Source: Diphasiastrum complanatum (taxonomy: Eukaryota > Streptophyta > Lycopodiopsida > Lycopodiales > Lycopodiaceae). Taken from it: a DNA stretch of 64,000 bases. Positions 11,049 to 23,665 of the stretch are shown piece by piece; positions within the stretch are counted from its first letter, which is position 1; every line of letters begins with the position of its first letter. The notes below the pieces were generated by a model, which had not been told where the DNA came from, did no database searches, and saw only the letters and a program-made list of their open reading frames with translations. The DNA lies in assembly GCA_029204225.1 (NCBI GenBank), contig CM055113.1, forward strand, positions 30,631,524-30,695,523, written 5' to 3'. The translations under genes were made by a program, and so were the position numbers.

Positions 11049-13255
11049 ACACATTTTGGATCTTACTGAACTAAAATTCTTCACACCAACATTTTCAAAA
11101 GCCCAAGGTATCCATAAGGCCCATGAATGAGAAGTAGCAATGGCATACAGTACCTTGAAGGCATGTATCGCGAGAAGATCATCATGCCAAGAGATCCATA
11201 AGGTCCAGGAAAGCAATACATCATCTAAAAAGACATGATGAATGAGAGCAATAACAACAAATCTAGAAATGGTAGAGGCCCCAACGGAGAAATCATAGCT
11301 AAGATACTCATCGAGAAGGAGCTCACATGGATATACCAAAGCATCATAGGATGTGGCAAAAATGGATGGAGAATTCGATGACCCATTAGAACTAGTCACA
11401 AGTGCAATCCCAAAGTACAAAGTACACACTAGGCACACAAGTGAGGAATAGACAAATAGAAAAAGTGCAACCACATACCAAGGGCAGAGAGACCGCAACT
11501 AGGGAACTAACATTAGGAAGAGCATCAACTGAGCCCACTAGAACAACTGAAAGAAAAAATGCACTGGAAAGAGGAATAGCAAGCTTAGTTGATATACCAG
11601 AAGTAGAACAAGAAAAAAGATCCACATCATCAGTAGCAAGTGTTAGAGCAATATCCACCTGTAGCTGGGAATGAGTATCAAAGCACATGTGAGCAACACA
11701 GAAGTACAAGGCGACAACATCTCCAAACAATAACCAAGAAAGGAGAAAAAAATCTCTCAAGGTACTTTGATGGTCCAGGAACACCCGAAAAAAGTGGCAA
11801 CTCAGTAACATCATCAGAGACCAAGCGATATGGAACAACCATAAATGGCAGGGAAGTTGAAGATCATCTTGAAAAATAGTAGCTAGAATGGAGGCAATAA
11901 TGCAAGCTTTCAAGAGATGCCAAGCCTAACAATGAGCAACAATCCAAGAAACAGATAAAGAGCCACAAGCATAATAATGGAAACCAAGATATCCGCACCA
12001 GGGATGATCAATAATATGAAAAAACCAGCATCATGACCAAATGAAATCCAAGCTATATGTAATAACCAAAAATGCCAAATATCAAGTCTAGGTAAAAATG
12101 AATCAGTAGCATGAAAAGCCTCTAATGCATATAAGGCCCAAAAGTGTATACCATCGATATCGAATGTAACAAGCTTATATGTAGAAACACGAGGAGACTG
12201 AAGGGTACTTGTACACTCATCTAGAAAGATCCCAGCATATGAATACCCTCAATAAGTAATACTAACCATCTAGCAAATATCCTCAGATGGAAAATGTGCA
12301 ACGGTAAGAACCATAGGCGAATAAATCACACAAGGAACTGTAGAAATTTCATGAGGCAAATCACAAACCTCAAGCAGAGATCCATGGAATAAAGCTCAAG
12401 ATGATACAACCTGATCTCCAATAGTGAGGGAACCATCAACCATGGAAGCATGAAGAACCCCAAAGAAATCAACAGGAACATCGGCCATAACAAAATAAAG
12501 AGAAAGAGATATAGAAATCAATGTAAAACATATTGCACCAACCACCAAACCAGGAGGGATATTTGAAGTATGCACAAGAGCAATAGTAAAAACACCACCA
12601 GATGTATGACATCCGTATCAATGAAACCATGATTGACCACTGAACATGATATCTGTGAATCAAGGCATATAGGCGCAAGGCACTCAACATCACCCTGTAA
12701 ACCTAGAGCAACACCAAGGTACTCAGCATCAACCTGTAGAGCTGACTCTAACTCACTATGTGTATCTCTCTCAATCTGAGTCGATCACTATACAAGAAGA
12801 CTCAACACATATTGATATGTGTGACTCAGTCTCAATAGAACTATGTGACTCGACAATAGGACTTTGTGACGCGACAATAGAACTATATGTCTCAACAATA
12901 GGACTATGTGACTCTATCACTATCTCATGGCTATGTGAAGGATCACCTCACATGCAGAAGGTAAGGTAGAAAGAGTGTTAGCAAATAAAAGATCTTCTAG
13001 AAATATGCCCCATATGAGAGTAGGATGAGTGTGATGATAGATGGAATACCAAACTTTTGTATGACCATCTAACCACAAAGAACCCATCATGATTTTCATA
13101 ACATCCGAATATGAATAAGTGAAAAAATAATCCTCATAATTATTCACCCAATTGGTGAATTTGACAATGCCACAAGATGTTACAGTAGAGGAAAAACCGA
13201 AATACTTAGGAAAAGAGAAATGTGTCATCATTTTGTCATTTTTTAACCAAAACAA
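11031..13255 (-). other. Unidentified low-complexity stretch with a possible gag-like fragment
   Basis: Minus-strand frames 11498-11031, 11913-11392 and 13255-12920 are open but mostly hydrophobic, biased reading of an A/C-rich plus strand. Only the 13255-12920 frame has a plausible family look: VKFTNWVNNYEDYF...KIMMGSL..G.TKVWYS resembles the 'W...ME.YF...K...A...L.G.A..WW' pattern of retroelement gag. I cannot identify the remainder. Absent from duplicate copy 2. Confidence 0.3.
12829..12912 (+). repeat. 21-bp tandem repeat
   Basis: About four units of the form CTCGACAATAGGACTTTGTGA. Read on the plus strand they give a 7-residue repeat (STIGLCD, ATIELYV, STIGLCD) within the small frame 12760-12969. 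No product is claimed. Confidence 0.7.
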
Positions 13256-13613
13256 AAAACGAATAAAGAAAATGGAATCATCATTTATAGTTGGAAAAAA
13301 AAGAATTCATAATGACTTTTCCACTATTTAAAATACAAGTTTTTCATTTATGCTTCAAGATTTGGTTTGCAGCTCACAATTTTGCCATGAATTTATGTCG
13401 ATTTTATTTTTTTTACCATATGTACTTTAAACTTAGAGCTGGTGACCCACATAATCGTCTTTCGAAAGATTATAGTGTTTGAAATATAAGATGGATCATA
13501 TGATATAAATTTAACTGAGAAACAAGTTCAATTCAAAATATGAAAGTAAAGACCATCTAAAGAATACAAATCACAAGTATGTCGCACCCATCCATCATTA
13601 GAAGGCTCAAGAG

Positions 13614-13655
<42 letters not shown>
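13614..13655. repeat. Poly-C run of 42 bases
   Basis: An uninterrupted run of 42 C bases, followed by CACACA repeats to about 13687. Pure C/G tracts of this length are rare and prone to slippage in both cells and sequencing, so the true length is uncertain. Confidence 0.9.
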
Positions 13656-13689
13656 ACCAACCACACACATACACACACACACACACCTC

Positions 13690-14614
13690 CCCTTCTCAAT
13701 GATGTTAAGGAAGATGTTCATTGACTTACAAAAGGAGACCAGTCACATCCACTTTACAATGCTTTAGTCAAAAAGTTCTTTTTTAATGAATCCATGATAC
13801 ATAACTTCAATGAAGCTTTCAATGTCTATAAACACTCCAAAATTGATATTGATTTATCCTATTTCTTTTAACATATGCATTGTAGAATTCAAAAGGATGA
13901 AATTGAAAGGATGTCAATATCCAAGACTCATAAGCAAGAAGCAAGTCAAGACAGTTCTACTATCAAGCTAGAAGAGTCCAAGACTAAAAAAGGGCCCAAA
14001 TGGACTTCGAGTACCTAGAGTTATGAGGGACCCGAGAATAGGAAGGGACCCATGTGTTTAGAGAGGTATTCAAGGCTAGGAAGGGGTGTCGATGTTTTTA
14101 TAAAGGTTCTTGAGGGTAAGCAAGATTCCTTACTAAAGGCTACTTGGAATGGTCCCTATTGTTAAGAGAGGGAACCAAGTGCCTAGGAGGGTAATATTGG
14201 ATGCAAGCAATGGAAATATGATCAATCAAATAGATTTGAAGCCAAACTAGAGCATGCAACAAGTCTTTGGAGAATTCTACACTTTGATCGAATAAATAAT
14301 GTCTATGTCTTCAATCAGTTGTTAAGGAAAACAAAGGATTTGTGCAAGTGAATTTTTTTGTAAAATCTTAGCAAGAGTGAAAAATAAATAAATTAATAAC
14401 CTTACAAATCAAATGGAAGGTCTAGAGAAGAATACATGGGGGCGTGTAAATTTCCACTTGCATAAAAAATGCATTAGAAGAAAAAATAGATCCACTTGAA
14501 AAAAAATAGTCTTTTTGCAAATGTTTCCTATAAGCAAAGGATTAGCATTCTCTCCAAATTCTCCACAAGTTTTTCTATTTGAAATGGCAGACTTCTATCA
14601 TTAAGGGAAAATTA

Positions 14615-14678
<64 letters not shown>

Positions 14679-15430
14679 CCAAGCTATGGAATGTTGAAAA
14701 TACGCGACCCTCACGAATGGAATCTTAAAAAAAAGATGGTGCTTGTAAATTAATTTTTTTCAAGGGAGAGTATTACCTTGGGGACTCATATGCATACTTC
14801 TACACTCAATTGAAGATCTTATGGATAAGGGTAGCTGGTATGAGAAAGTGCATCCTCCAAAATTATGCAAAAAAGTTCTAGCTTGAATTTCTTTTTTGAA
14901 CTTTATTTTAGCAAAGGGCTTGGCTTGGCTTGTAAGTTGTTGTAGGATGTCCCATCTTCTTGTTTGTAATATTATTCTTGTAAGTCTTGAGTTGTTGATC
15001 TTTGACCCACAAGGTTGTAGGTTTTTATGGTTCTTCTGGAATCATAATGATGATCTTTGAATCATTGTTGCTTATGGGACCCAAGGAGGGGACCTACCAA
15101 CAATACATGTATTGGGTTTCATTCATAAGCACATAAGTTTTGGATCACTCTATAGGAACCCCACACATGTTTGATCATTTATTAGTGGCATCACATGTTT
15201 TTGAATAGTTATTCTTTTACACACACATGGTAAGAAGGACATGACATGTACTATTAGATCATGTACAATTCTAAGGCACACTAATCTCCTTTCTAAATAC
15301 ATATGCAAAGGGTTCCTTTGAGATGTACCCTTATAAAGTGCATTCATTCGTGAGCTGGACGTAGTAAAGACTTGGAAGGGCTCCATAAAAGTTTTCATAA
15401 AGTTTCATGAATCATAAAACATGTCATAAC

Positions 15431-15506
<76 letters not shown>

Positions 15507-16570
15507 GTGAGTTTTGCCACTTTGTGTAGCATCAATCATCCTTTACATAAATAAAACTTTCCATTGGGTCATCCACCGAATAAAGATGGCTTGGCTGTTG
15601 GCCTAACAGCCTCGCCATGTTCTTATGTTTGAACTTAGGATTTTGAAGGTAGGATTTGCCAATGGAAAGGTTGGTAGGAATTTAATTCCCCCATTCATAA
15701 TACACAAATCTTCCTTGATCTAAATAAGAAACTCATGTGAAGGAGCAAGAGTTCATTCTGTGGAGAAACTTGTAATGAGATTAAAAACTTGTCATGCAAA
15801 TAAAAATGAGCTCCTAGTCCACTAAACAAGAAGGGAAAACTATTAAAGGTTACCTGCAAGAAGGTATATATCAAAAGTAGTATCACTTTATACAACATGT
15901 ACATTGTACAACATATTGGGTCCTGTTGTTCCTCCCATATGGGTCTTCAAGCCAAACGAACTCCTCCCATCCAACCCTGGCTACAGTTCTGGAGACACTA
16001 TTTCTATTTTTTATTTGATTTGCTTCCTTTTTTGAGTGCATATATGTGATGAAATCTTTGTTATGCACATACAAATCCGGAGCTTGTAACAGGAAGCATC
16101 CGAACCAAGCCATGATGGACCTCATCCTCCACCTATATAGTTTCCTGGCAATAACGCCTACGTGCAGCTTGCACCAAGTGAAGTTGGTGTGATGCTCAAG
16201 TATCATCTGCTTTGGATTGCCATATACGTACAATATAAAATGCGTTTCAATTTTGCTGCTTCGTCGTTGTAAGCATTGGCCTATGACAGTATAAAGGCGT
16301 TCTGAATCTATTGATCGAACTAGCTGGTATCGCTGTAATCCATGGCTTACATAAAGTAGTTTCTATCTTGCATGTTTTTGTTTGCCTATAAAGCTGACCA
16401 GATGGAAGTGAAGAAGGGATTGCAGGCCACATTCGCAGATTACATACAAGGTGCTAGCTGCTTGTTATATATTGACGCATCGATATTGATACGTAGCAGT
16501 AGGATGCTGCAGCTCAGATCCCGTGGAAGCTTTTGTATATGAGTATGTATAGTACGTCCTCTTCTTTGAG
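13690..16570. other. No gene seen; two (GA)n microsatellites
   Basis: No supported coding sequence. (GA)n tracts lie at about 14618-14674 and 15433-15503. The part up to the WAT1-like stop (16572) probably includes that gene's 3' untranslated region. None of it is present in duplicate copy 2, where homology starts at 50913 (equivalent to 16626). Confidence 0.6.
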
Positions 16571-16571
16571 G

Positions 16572-19051
16572 TTAACAATTTTCTGGCAAACTTGTGAAGC
16601 GTTCACTTGAATATCTGGATATTTGGTCATTTGACAACCTGGACAATCTCTCACTTGATAATCTTGGCAATTGGAGACTAGACATGCGTCTCGAACCTCT
16701 AGAAGATACATCACTATTTGGGTCGGGCCTCATGGGAGGTGCGATGATATCAAATGAAAGACGCAAAGTTCTCGATCTCACTGGAAGTTCAACATCGTCC
16801 GCTACTTTTGAAGCCATGATCTGCCGCTCTCTCTCTTGGCCCCAAATTAAAAGGTAGAGTCCCAGAATAACAAGAACTCCGCCGATTACGCTGCACCACC
16901 AAACGATAAGCCAATACAAATTAGTAAAGTGTAAATAGATTCCGTGGTTGATTAGGTAATAAGAAGAGAAAAGCACAAACTGGAAAAAATGTTTTGCACA
17001 TACTGGATTATAGGAAACCTAAGAGTGCAGTACCTGTCAAGATCCGAATGTTTCAACTTTCAACTACAGTACCTTTCAGAATATTATGGAAATTGCATGT
17101 GGTAAAAGCTCTGTGCCTCACCTTCCCAAGTGTAGTGTCTCTTTCAAAAAAACGAAACTAAGGATCGTCGTGACAACTGTTTCGAGGGGCTGATATGCAG
17201 CTACTATGACTGGTCCTCCTTTGTAAACGCCCCAAGATTGTATACCGGAGACAAGACCGGATGCAATTATTCCCTGGAAACATGTTGACAAGGAACTGCT
17301 GAACAAGATACTTCATACAACAGTACTTGACGTTCAATCGATGATTTCAAATTATTATGGTAACTGTTCACTGTTCATTCAGTGTTGACTCTAGGTGCTA
17401 GACAACAAAAACTTTAGGTCTATGAATTATTACTGCGTATACGATGCTTATAATCTCAGATGCACTTGTAGGTGCCCACTTAGAGCGTTCTGGCTCGTAG
17501 ATAACTCCAAGTATTGGTAGCTGAAGTACACTGAAAAAGCATGACAAGGCAGCAAGGGAAACTGGGGCAGGATATTTTTGTAGTGCAGGCACCTGCAGCT
17601 TACACATGCGTCATTAGCGTCTGTACGAATAGGACTTGATACATTGATAATACTTTTAATTCCTGCATACTGGAACAGATAAGTAGCATGAGTTACCTTT
17701 AAATAGCTTTCATGGCATTCTAACGAGAATATAGCTAACCTGCATGATTAGGAATAAGGCGAAGGCGATGCAGGACACCACAAGGAATATGGCGCCAAGT
17801 TGCCAGGATTGCATCGTGACGTGGATGGATCCTATAATAGTGATCGTTTGCAAAGAGTTGTTGACAAGTGATTGCTGAGACTTTACCTCAGGTATGTGCA
17901 ATATTGTTATCTTGCTTTTAAGGACAGCTGGGCCTCTGTAGATCGATAGAACCACTGAACCACAAATGGCCAAAGCAGTGCCAACCACTTTTGCTTGTCC
18001 ATCCAATTTTCGGATACGTAACTTCTCCATCCTGCTAAGAGCGACGTAATGCACTATGACGATGAATATTCATAGAAACTTATTGATAGATATATCAAAG
18101 TTAAAATGTCTCTTAAATAGAAATTGTTAACTTCAACAAAAAGGTTGTACAAAGAGCATCAAATGGATAATCTAATGCGATGTGTTCCAACTTCTTATAA
18201 CTCTTCAATACAAAAGGTAACACAATTCTGTACCTGCATAATACAGCAATAATGAACGTGAAAACAGGAGTGGTGTTTCTCATTGCGGAAGCAAATATTG
18301 GCGATGTGTACCTCAAGCCTTCCAAGTAACATAACTGATTAACAGTAACTCTACAAAACAAAAACACACACGTTCAAACTTTGGAGGCATTTGTCTCCAG
18401 CAACCTGCGGAGGCTTCTATGTCTTTGTTTTATTGGTAGATACAGAAACAAATTAGACAAAAAAAAATTTCACTTGAAACTAGGTTAACGTAGCTTACCC
18501 GATAAATCCAAGGAAAAAAAAGAGGCAAACGATGCGGAAGGTCAATCTTGGTCTTTGGCCTCTGCATGCAGGATAAATGAAGCTGTAAGTTGAACGTGAA
18601 TAAGACCAGCTGGGCTGTAGAAATTCTTTGTACTTTTGGGAATTTAGTTACAAACAGCTGGTGTTGCAACGCATATTAACTACCCTCGCGTAGTGCAGTT
18701 TCTTATTAGACAATGTTTAGTTAAAAATTTACAGGATTATACTCATTTCTGTCGATGTCTGATTTCTAAGTTTTCTCGGCTGAAATTCAGTAGAACGCCC
18801 CGCCGTTGTTTCCTGCAGCTCTCAATCAATATGATCAAAACATACCTTTCCAGGAAAAACCCTGACACTCCTAGCAGTAGACTGGCGATAACGTTCCTGT
18901 AAAAGGAGAAGGCGATTCTACCAGCACCTTTAATTAAAGCAACTCGAGACAGTATCTCAAAGCCTGCAAATGCCAGCTGCGCCATGACCAAAGCTGCATG
19001 GAGTTTGAAGACATCGGATAGTTGGCAACCACAAAGCGGCTTTAGTTTCAT
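16572..19051 (-). CDS. WAT1-related / nodulin MtN21-like EamA transporter, intact copy (7 exons)
   Basis: Seven exons on the minus strand: 19051-18846, 18561-18499, 18350-18234, 18031-17740, 17592-17434, 17273-17122 and 16890-16572. All have GT-AG borders and they join to 1308 nt, 435 codons plus stop. Diagnostic family stretches fall across exon joins: AQLAFAGFEILSRVAL and FFLER (exon 1), GLRYTSPIFASAMRNTTPVF (exon 3), GQAKVVGTALAICGSVVLS (exon 4), VYAGIIASGL (exons 5-6), YKGGPVIVAAYQPLETV (exon 6), GSVIGGVLVILGLYLLIWG (exons 6-7). This family has two EamA repeats and about ten membrane helices and exports auxin or amino acids across plasma or vacuolar membranes; the substrate here is unknown. 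A long Arg/Ser-rich cytosolic tail (about residue 350 onward) has repeated RLS/RYS motifs. Start chosen as the first ATG before the family's N-terminal helix. Confidence 0.92.
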
Positions 19052-20408
19052 TGCTGCAATTAGGGAGTTTTGTCGCCTGTGGAAATGTTATAATCAAGCT
19101 ACAAAGCAGAGGAATTTTCAAACTCACACCATATCCATGAAAACAGCAGCTAATCCAAACCTAGAACAGTTTTGATCCATGCTGGCAGCTCTACAGCTGA
19201 CAAAATTATTACCCGGACCAATCCTTTTATTGGAAAAGCACAGGCTAGCTTCTGTATATAGATGTTGACTTCATAACAAACCTTTCTGCGAGCTTTACTC
19301 TTTTCAAATTTTCCGCGTTGTACGTCGATTGCACTTTTTATCACTATCGATATGAAGGCGTCGATGTCGGACTGCAGGCTCCGAAGAGGAGGACAATACC
19401 TGAGGTTTGAGCGAGTGGATTATGAAGGCATTGCTCTTGGCGTGTGCAGATGCATGGGCTCCCAAATTCCAAATGAATTAATAGGAGAAGATATGCAGTA
19501 TAGTTTCTCGCTCCCGGTCTTTATTCATGATGAGACTCACTTTCTTTGGCAACTTTAAAACAATTCAACCACAAGTCAAACAATGGAAAAAATCTGCAAA
19601 AATCTGAACACCGGAAAAGAACTATATTACCAGCCGAATTGCTCATGTCACCTCGTTGTTCTGCACAAACAAACACTCCAACGTGGCGTCTGTGATCACC
19701 ACTGCTGTCATCAATATGCAACCCAAGCAAAAAGTATAAAATCCTATAAACAAGCCACAAAAGTCCGGGGGGGCTGGTGCTGATCCAATCTGCTGGCAAT
19801 GCAGTTGTAACTTGTGGTGGTGGTGCCATGGATGGAACTGGGATCGATCATCGGGGACGTGAGAAGGCCATACAATATTAGACACGCAAGAAAGAGCGAT
19901 GGATCGTCAAAGAAAGATTGTGAAGCTGCCTGCCTGCCTGATCGATTTGGGCTGCACTAGGGGCACTAGTACTAGGGCCTCATTAAAGAGTAGGGCCCAG
20001 AAAAAATTTACGACCCATTACCATCATCCATAGTTCATCTCGATCATCATCATTCATGACGCTCCTCTCCTTCGACCATACTATTGCTATCATTCATTCA
20101 GTGTTTCAGTGTTTAGTGCTCACACGCCCACCTTGTTGAAATTTTACACGCATTGTTGCCCTTCACGCCATTTCAACATGACGTCTCTCTAAAGTTAACG
20201 CCCGTCGTTGAAATTTGACGTCCCATGACGTTTGTTTTTAGTAAAGCTCTCACGCCGTTCATTCCAAAATTTGCCTTGCTAACATATTCCTCCATCTTTA
20301 ATTCAAGTATGAAAACTACATATTCTGATTTTAGAGTGACTTGGCTTTATTGAAGCACATTCTTTTTATATACACACACATACCCATATACATGTATGTA
20401 TCTATATA
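19052..20408. other. 5' flank of the WAT1-like gene
   Basis: Upstream region on the minus-strand sense, nearly identical to 53330-54685. It should contain promoter and 5' untranslated sequence. Small open frames (19521-19829 and 19643-19885 minus, 19583-19783 plus) are conserved only because the whole block is duplicated; none shows a domain. Divergence between copies rises beyond about 20170. Confidence 0.5.
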
Positions 20409-20873
20409 TAATAAAACTATGTTAGAGAGAGAATGTGTGTTTGCTGTAAAAATGTCACGTTTTGCCGGCAAAAAATGTCACCTATTTGCAAAAAAAGAAA
20501 AGCTAAATAGGTTTTAAAACAATGGTAAAAAAAACACAATCTCCAAAAATATAAAAACACTTTTTGTGGGTAAGTGCTCATCGCCCGTCATCGACGTCCA
20601 CAACCAACTAGTGAGCACTTACCCACAAAAAGTGTTTATATATATAGACTAGTTCTTGTGCCCGTCGATGACGGGCAATGGGCATTTACCCACAAAAAGT
20701 GTTTATATATTTTCGGAGGTTGTGTTTTTTTTTATCATGTTTTCAAAACCTATTTAGCTTTTCCTTTTGCAAATGGGTGACATTTTTTGCCGGCAAAGCG
20801 TGACATTTTTGCTAGCAAAAGTGTGACATTTTTTACAGCACATCACACATTCTCTCTCTAAAATAGTTTTATA
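20409..20873. repeat. Palindromic MITE-like element (copy 1)
   Basis: Long imperfect inverted repeat. The left arm (about 20409-20595: ATAAAACTAT, GAGAGAATGTGTG, GTAAAAATGTCACG, TTTGCCGGCAAAAAATGTCA, AACACTTTTTGTGGGTAAG) returns inverted in the right arm (about 20661-20873). The centre carries CCCGTC(A/G)TCGACG and CCCGTCGATGACGGGC palindromes. No coding capacity. Copy 2 has an enlarged version at about 54686-55365. Confidence 0.75.
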
Positions 20874-21069
20874 CTATACTAGTAAAGAGTGCGTCGTTGA
20901 CGGACAATGGTGGCTGATCTAGGTGGCGGCGATTTGGAAATTCAGTATATCATTGACGGACGTTGATTTTCTAATCTAGGTGGTGGTGGTCCCTATGCGG
21001 CCTAATTGCGATCCTTACACGGCGGCCTTATGCGGCCTAAATGCGGTCCCTATGCGGCCTAAATGTGGT

Positions 21070-22690
<1,621 letters not shown>

Positions 22691-22697
22691 CATTCAA

Positions 22698-22799
22698 ACG
22701 CCTTGAGCTACATGAAGAACTTGAATGCTTCTGATTTGTTCTTCAGAAAATAGGTTGCAGTCCTTCGAGAGAAGTCATCGATGAAGGTTAGGAGGTATG
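22698..22799 (-). pseudogene. Copia integrase fragment, downstream part (split by Copia-B)
   Basis: Minus-strand reading gives YLLTFIDDFSRRTATYFLKN then a stop after KFFM, matching Copia-A integrase (LLAIVDDFSQRTATYFLRNK). It continues directly from the fragment at 28495-28660, which ends GGAPY, so Copia-B is inserted between them. Bases 22795-22799 (GTATG) are the left target duplication. Confidence 0.85.
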
Positions 22800-23436
22800 T
22801 GTGAAAGATTTCAGATCCTTAAGATCCAATCTACTTGAATGATCTTTGGTTAGAAAGAGAAATACACTACCAATTTCACCAATGTAGAAAAATCAGCATC
22901 TACACACAATTTGAGATGCAAACACTAATAGAACTTGATCAAACTTGAATGAAATGATTATGTACTGTTGCTGTCCGTACAAAACCAGCAAGCTATTGTA
23001 TTTCACACGTGTGGATCCAAAAATAGCCAATATAGATCATTCTACACATAGAATTGCAAGCAATCACCAAGATAGTGCACCAATGGATAGTAGAACCCAA
23101 GAGAACCATGTATAAGCATGAAATGAGATAGAGAAGAGAGAAGATGACTCTCTCCATGAGTTACATCCCCAAACCCTATTTGGCCACTTGGCTTTCCCAC
23201 CAAAATGCTAACCCTACCAATTTTGGGTCTAGATTCAATGTACCCAACTTATTCAAATTGAATCTACTCAAACTCGCATACTATCTTTCCCACACTTTCA
23301 AAAAGTGTTTATTCAAATGAAATTTAGACTAATGAACTTTGAAAAGTCAACCTCTAAGTCTAAAGCAAGTTTTGGCCTCAATATGCCAAATATGGAAATA
23401 TTGCAAAATGTGATGAAACTAGTTGAATCTTTAAAA
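22800..23436 (-). repeat. Copia-B 3' LTR
   Basis: 637 bp, beginning (plus strand) TGTGAAAGATTTCAGATCC and ending about AATCTTTAAAA, where the other LTR has AATCTTTCACA, so its inner terminus has two substitutions. It contains a segment (about 22914-23027) missing from the 5' LTR, including CACACGTGTG. Confidence 0.88.
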
Positions 23437-23662
23437 CTCCCTCTTCAACTAGTTTTAGCATAGACTTTGATAATACTCCAAGTGAAGTCCTATGCTTCAT
23501 GAACAAATCTTTTACCAATGCTTTGGTGAAGATATCAGCTACACATTCCCTTGAAGACACATGTTGAAGCTCCACCTCCTTTGCAATGACTCGCTCCCTC
23601 ACAAAATGATATTGTATCTCAATATGCTTGCTCCTAGCATGAAAGATAGGATTGGATGCCAT
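23378..23662 (-). pseudogene. Copia-B RNase H C-terminal end
   Basis: Reads ASNPIFHARSKHIEIQYHF, then HVSSRECVADIFTKAL, the standard end of a copia polyprotein. It is separated from the main pol frame by one TAA (23663-23665 region) in the context DNQSA-stop-RMASNP. Its last codons run into the 3' LTR. Confidence 0.9.
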
Positions 23663-23665
23663 TCT

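Noticed and set aside
11392..11913. 173-codon minus-strand hydrophobic frame resembling a membrane protein
   Set aside because: Hydrophobicity comes from biased base composition. The neighbouring plus-strand frame overlaps it and no family pattern is visible.
13579..13767. Proline-run protein frame
   Set aside because: Produced entirely by the 42-base poly-C run.
16594..16857. Plus-strand 87-codon frame
   Set aside because: Antisense shadow of WAT1-like exon 7.
19352..19885. Small frames upstream of the WAT1-like gene, identical in both duplicates
   Set aside because: Identity is explained by the recent duplication. No domain, no splice continuity with exon 1, and overlapping frames on both strands.
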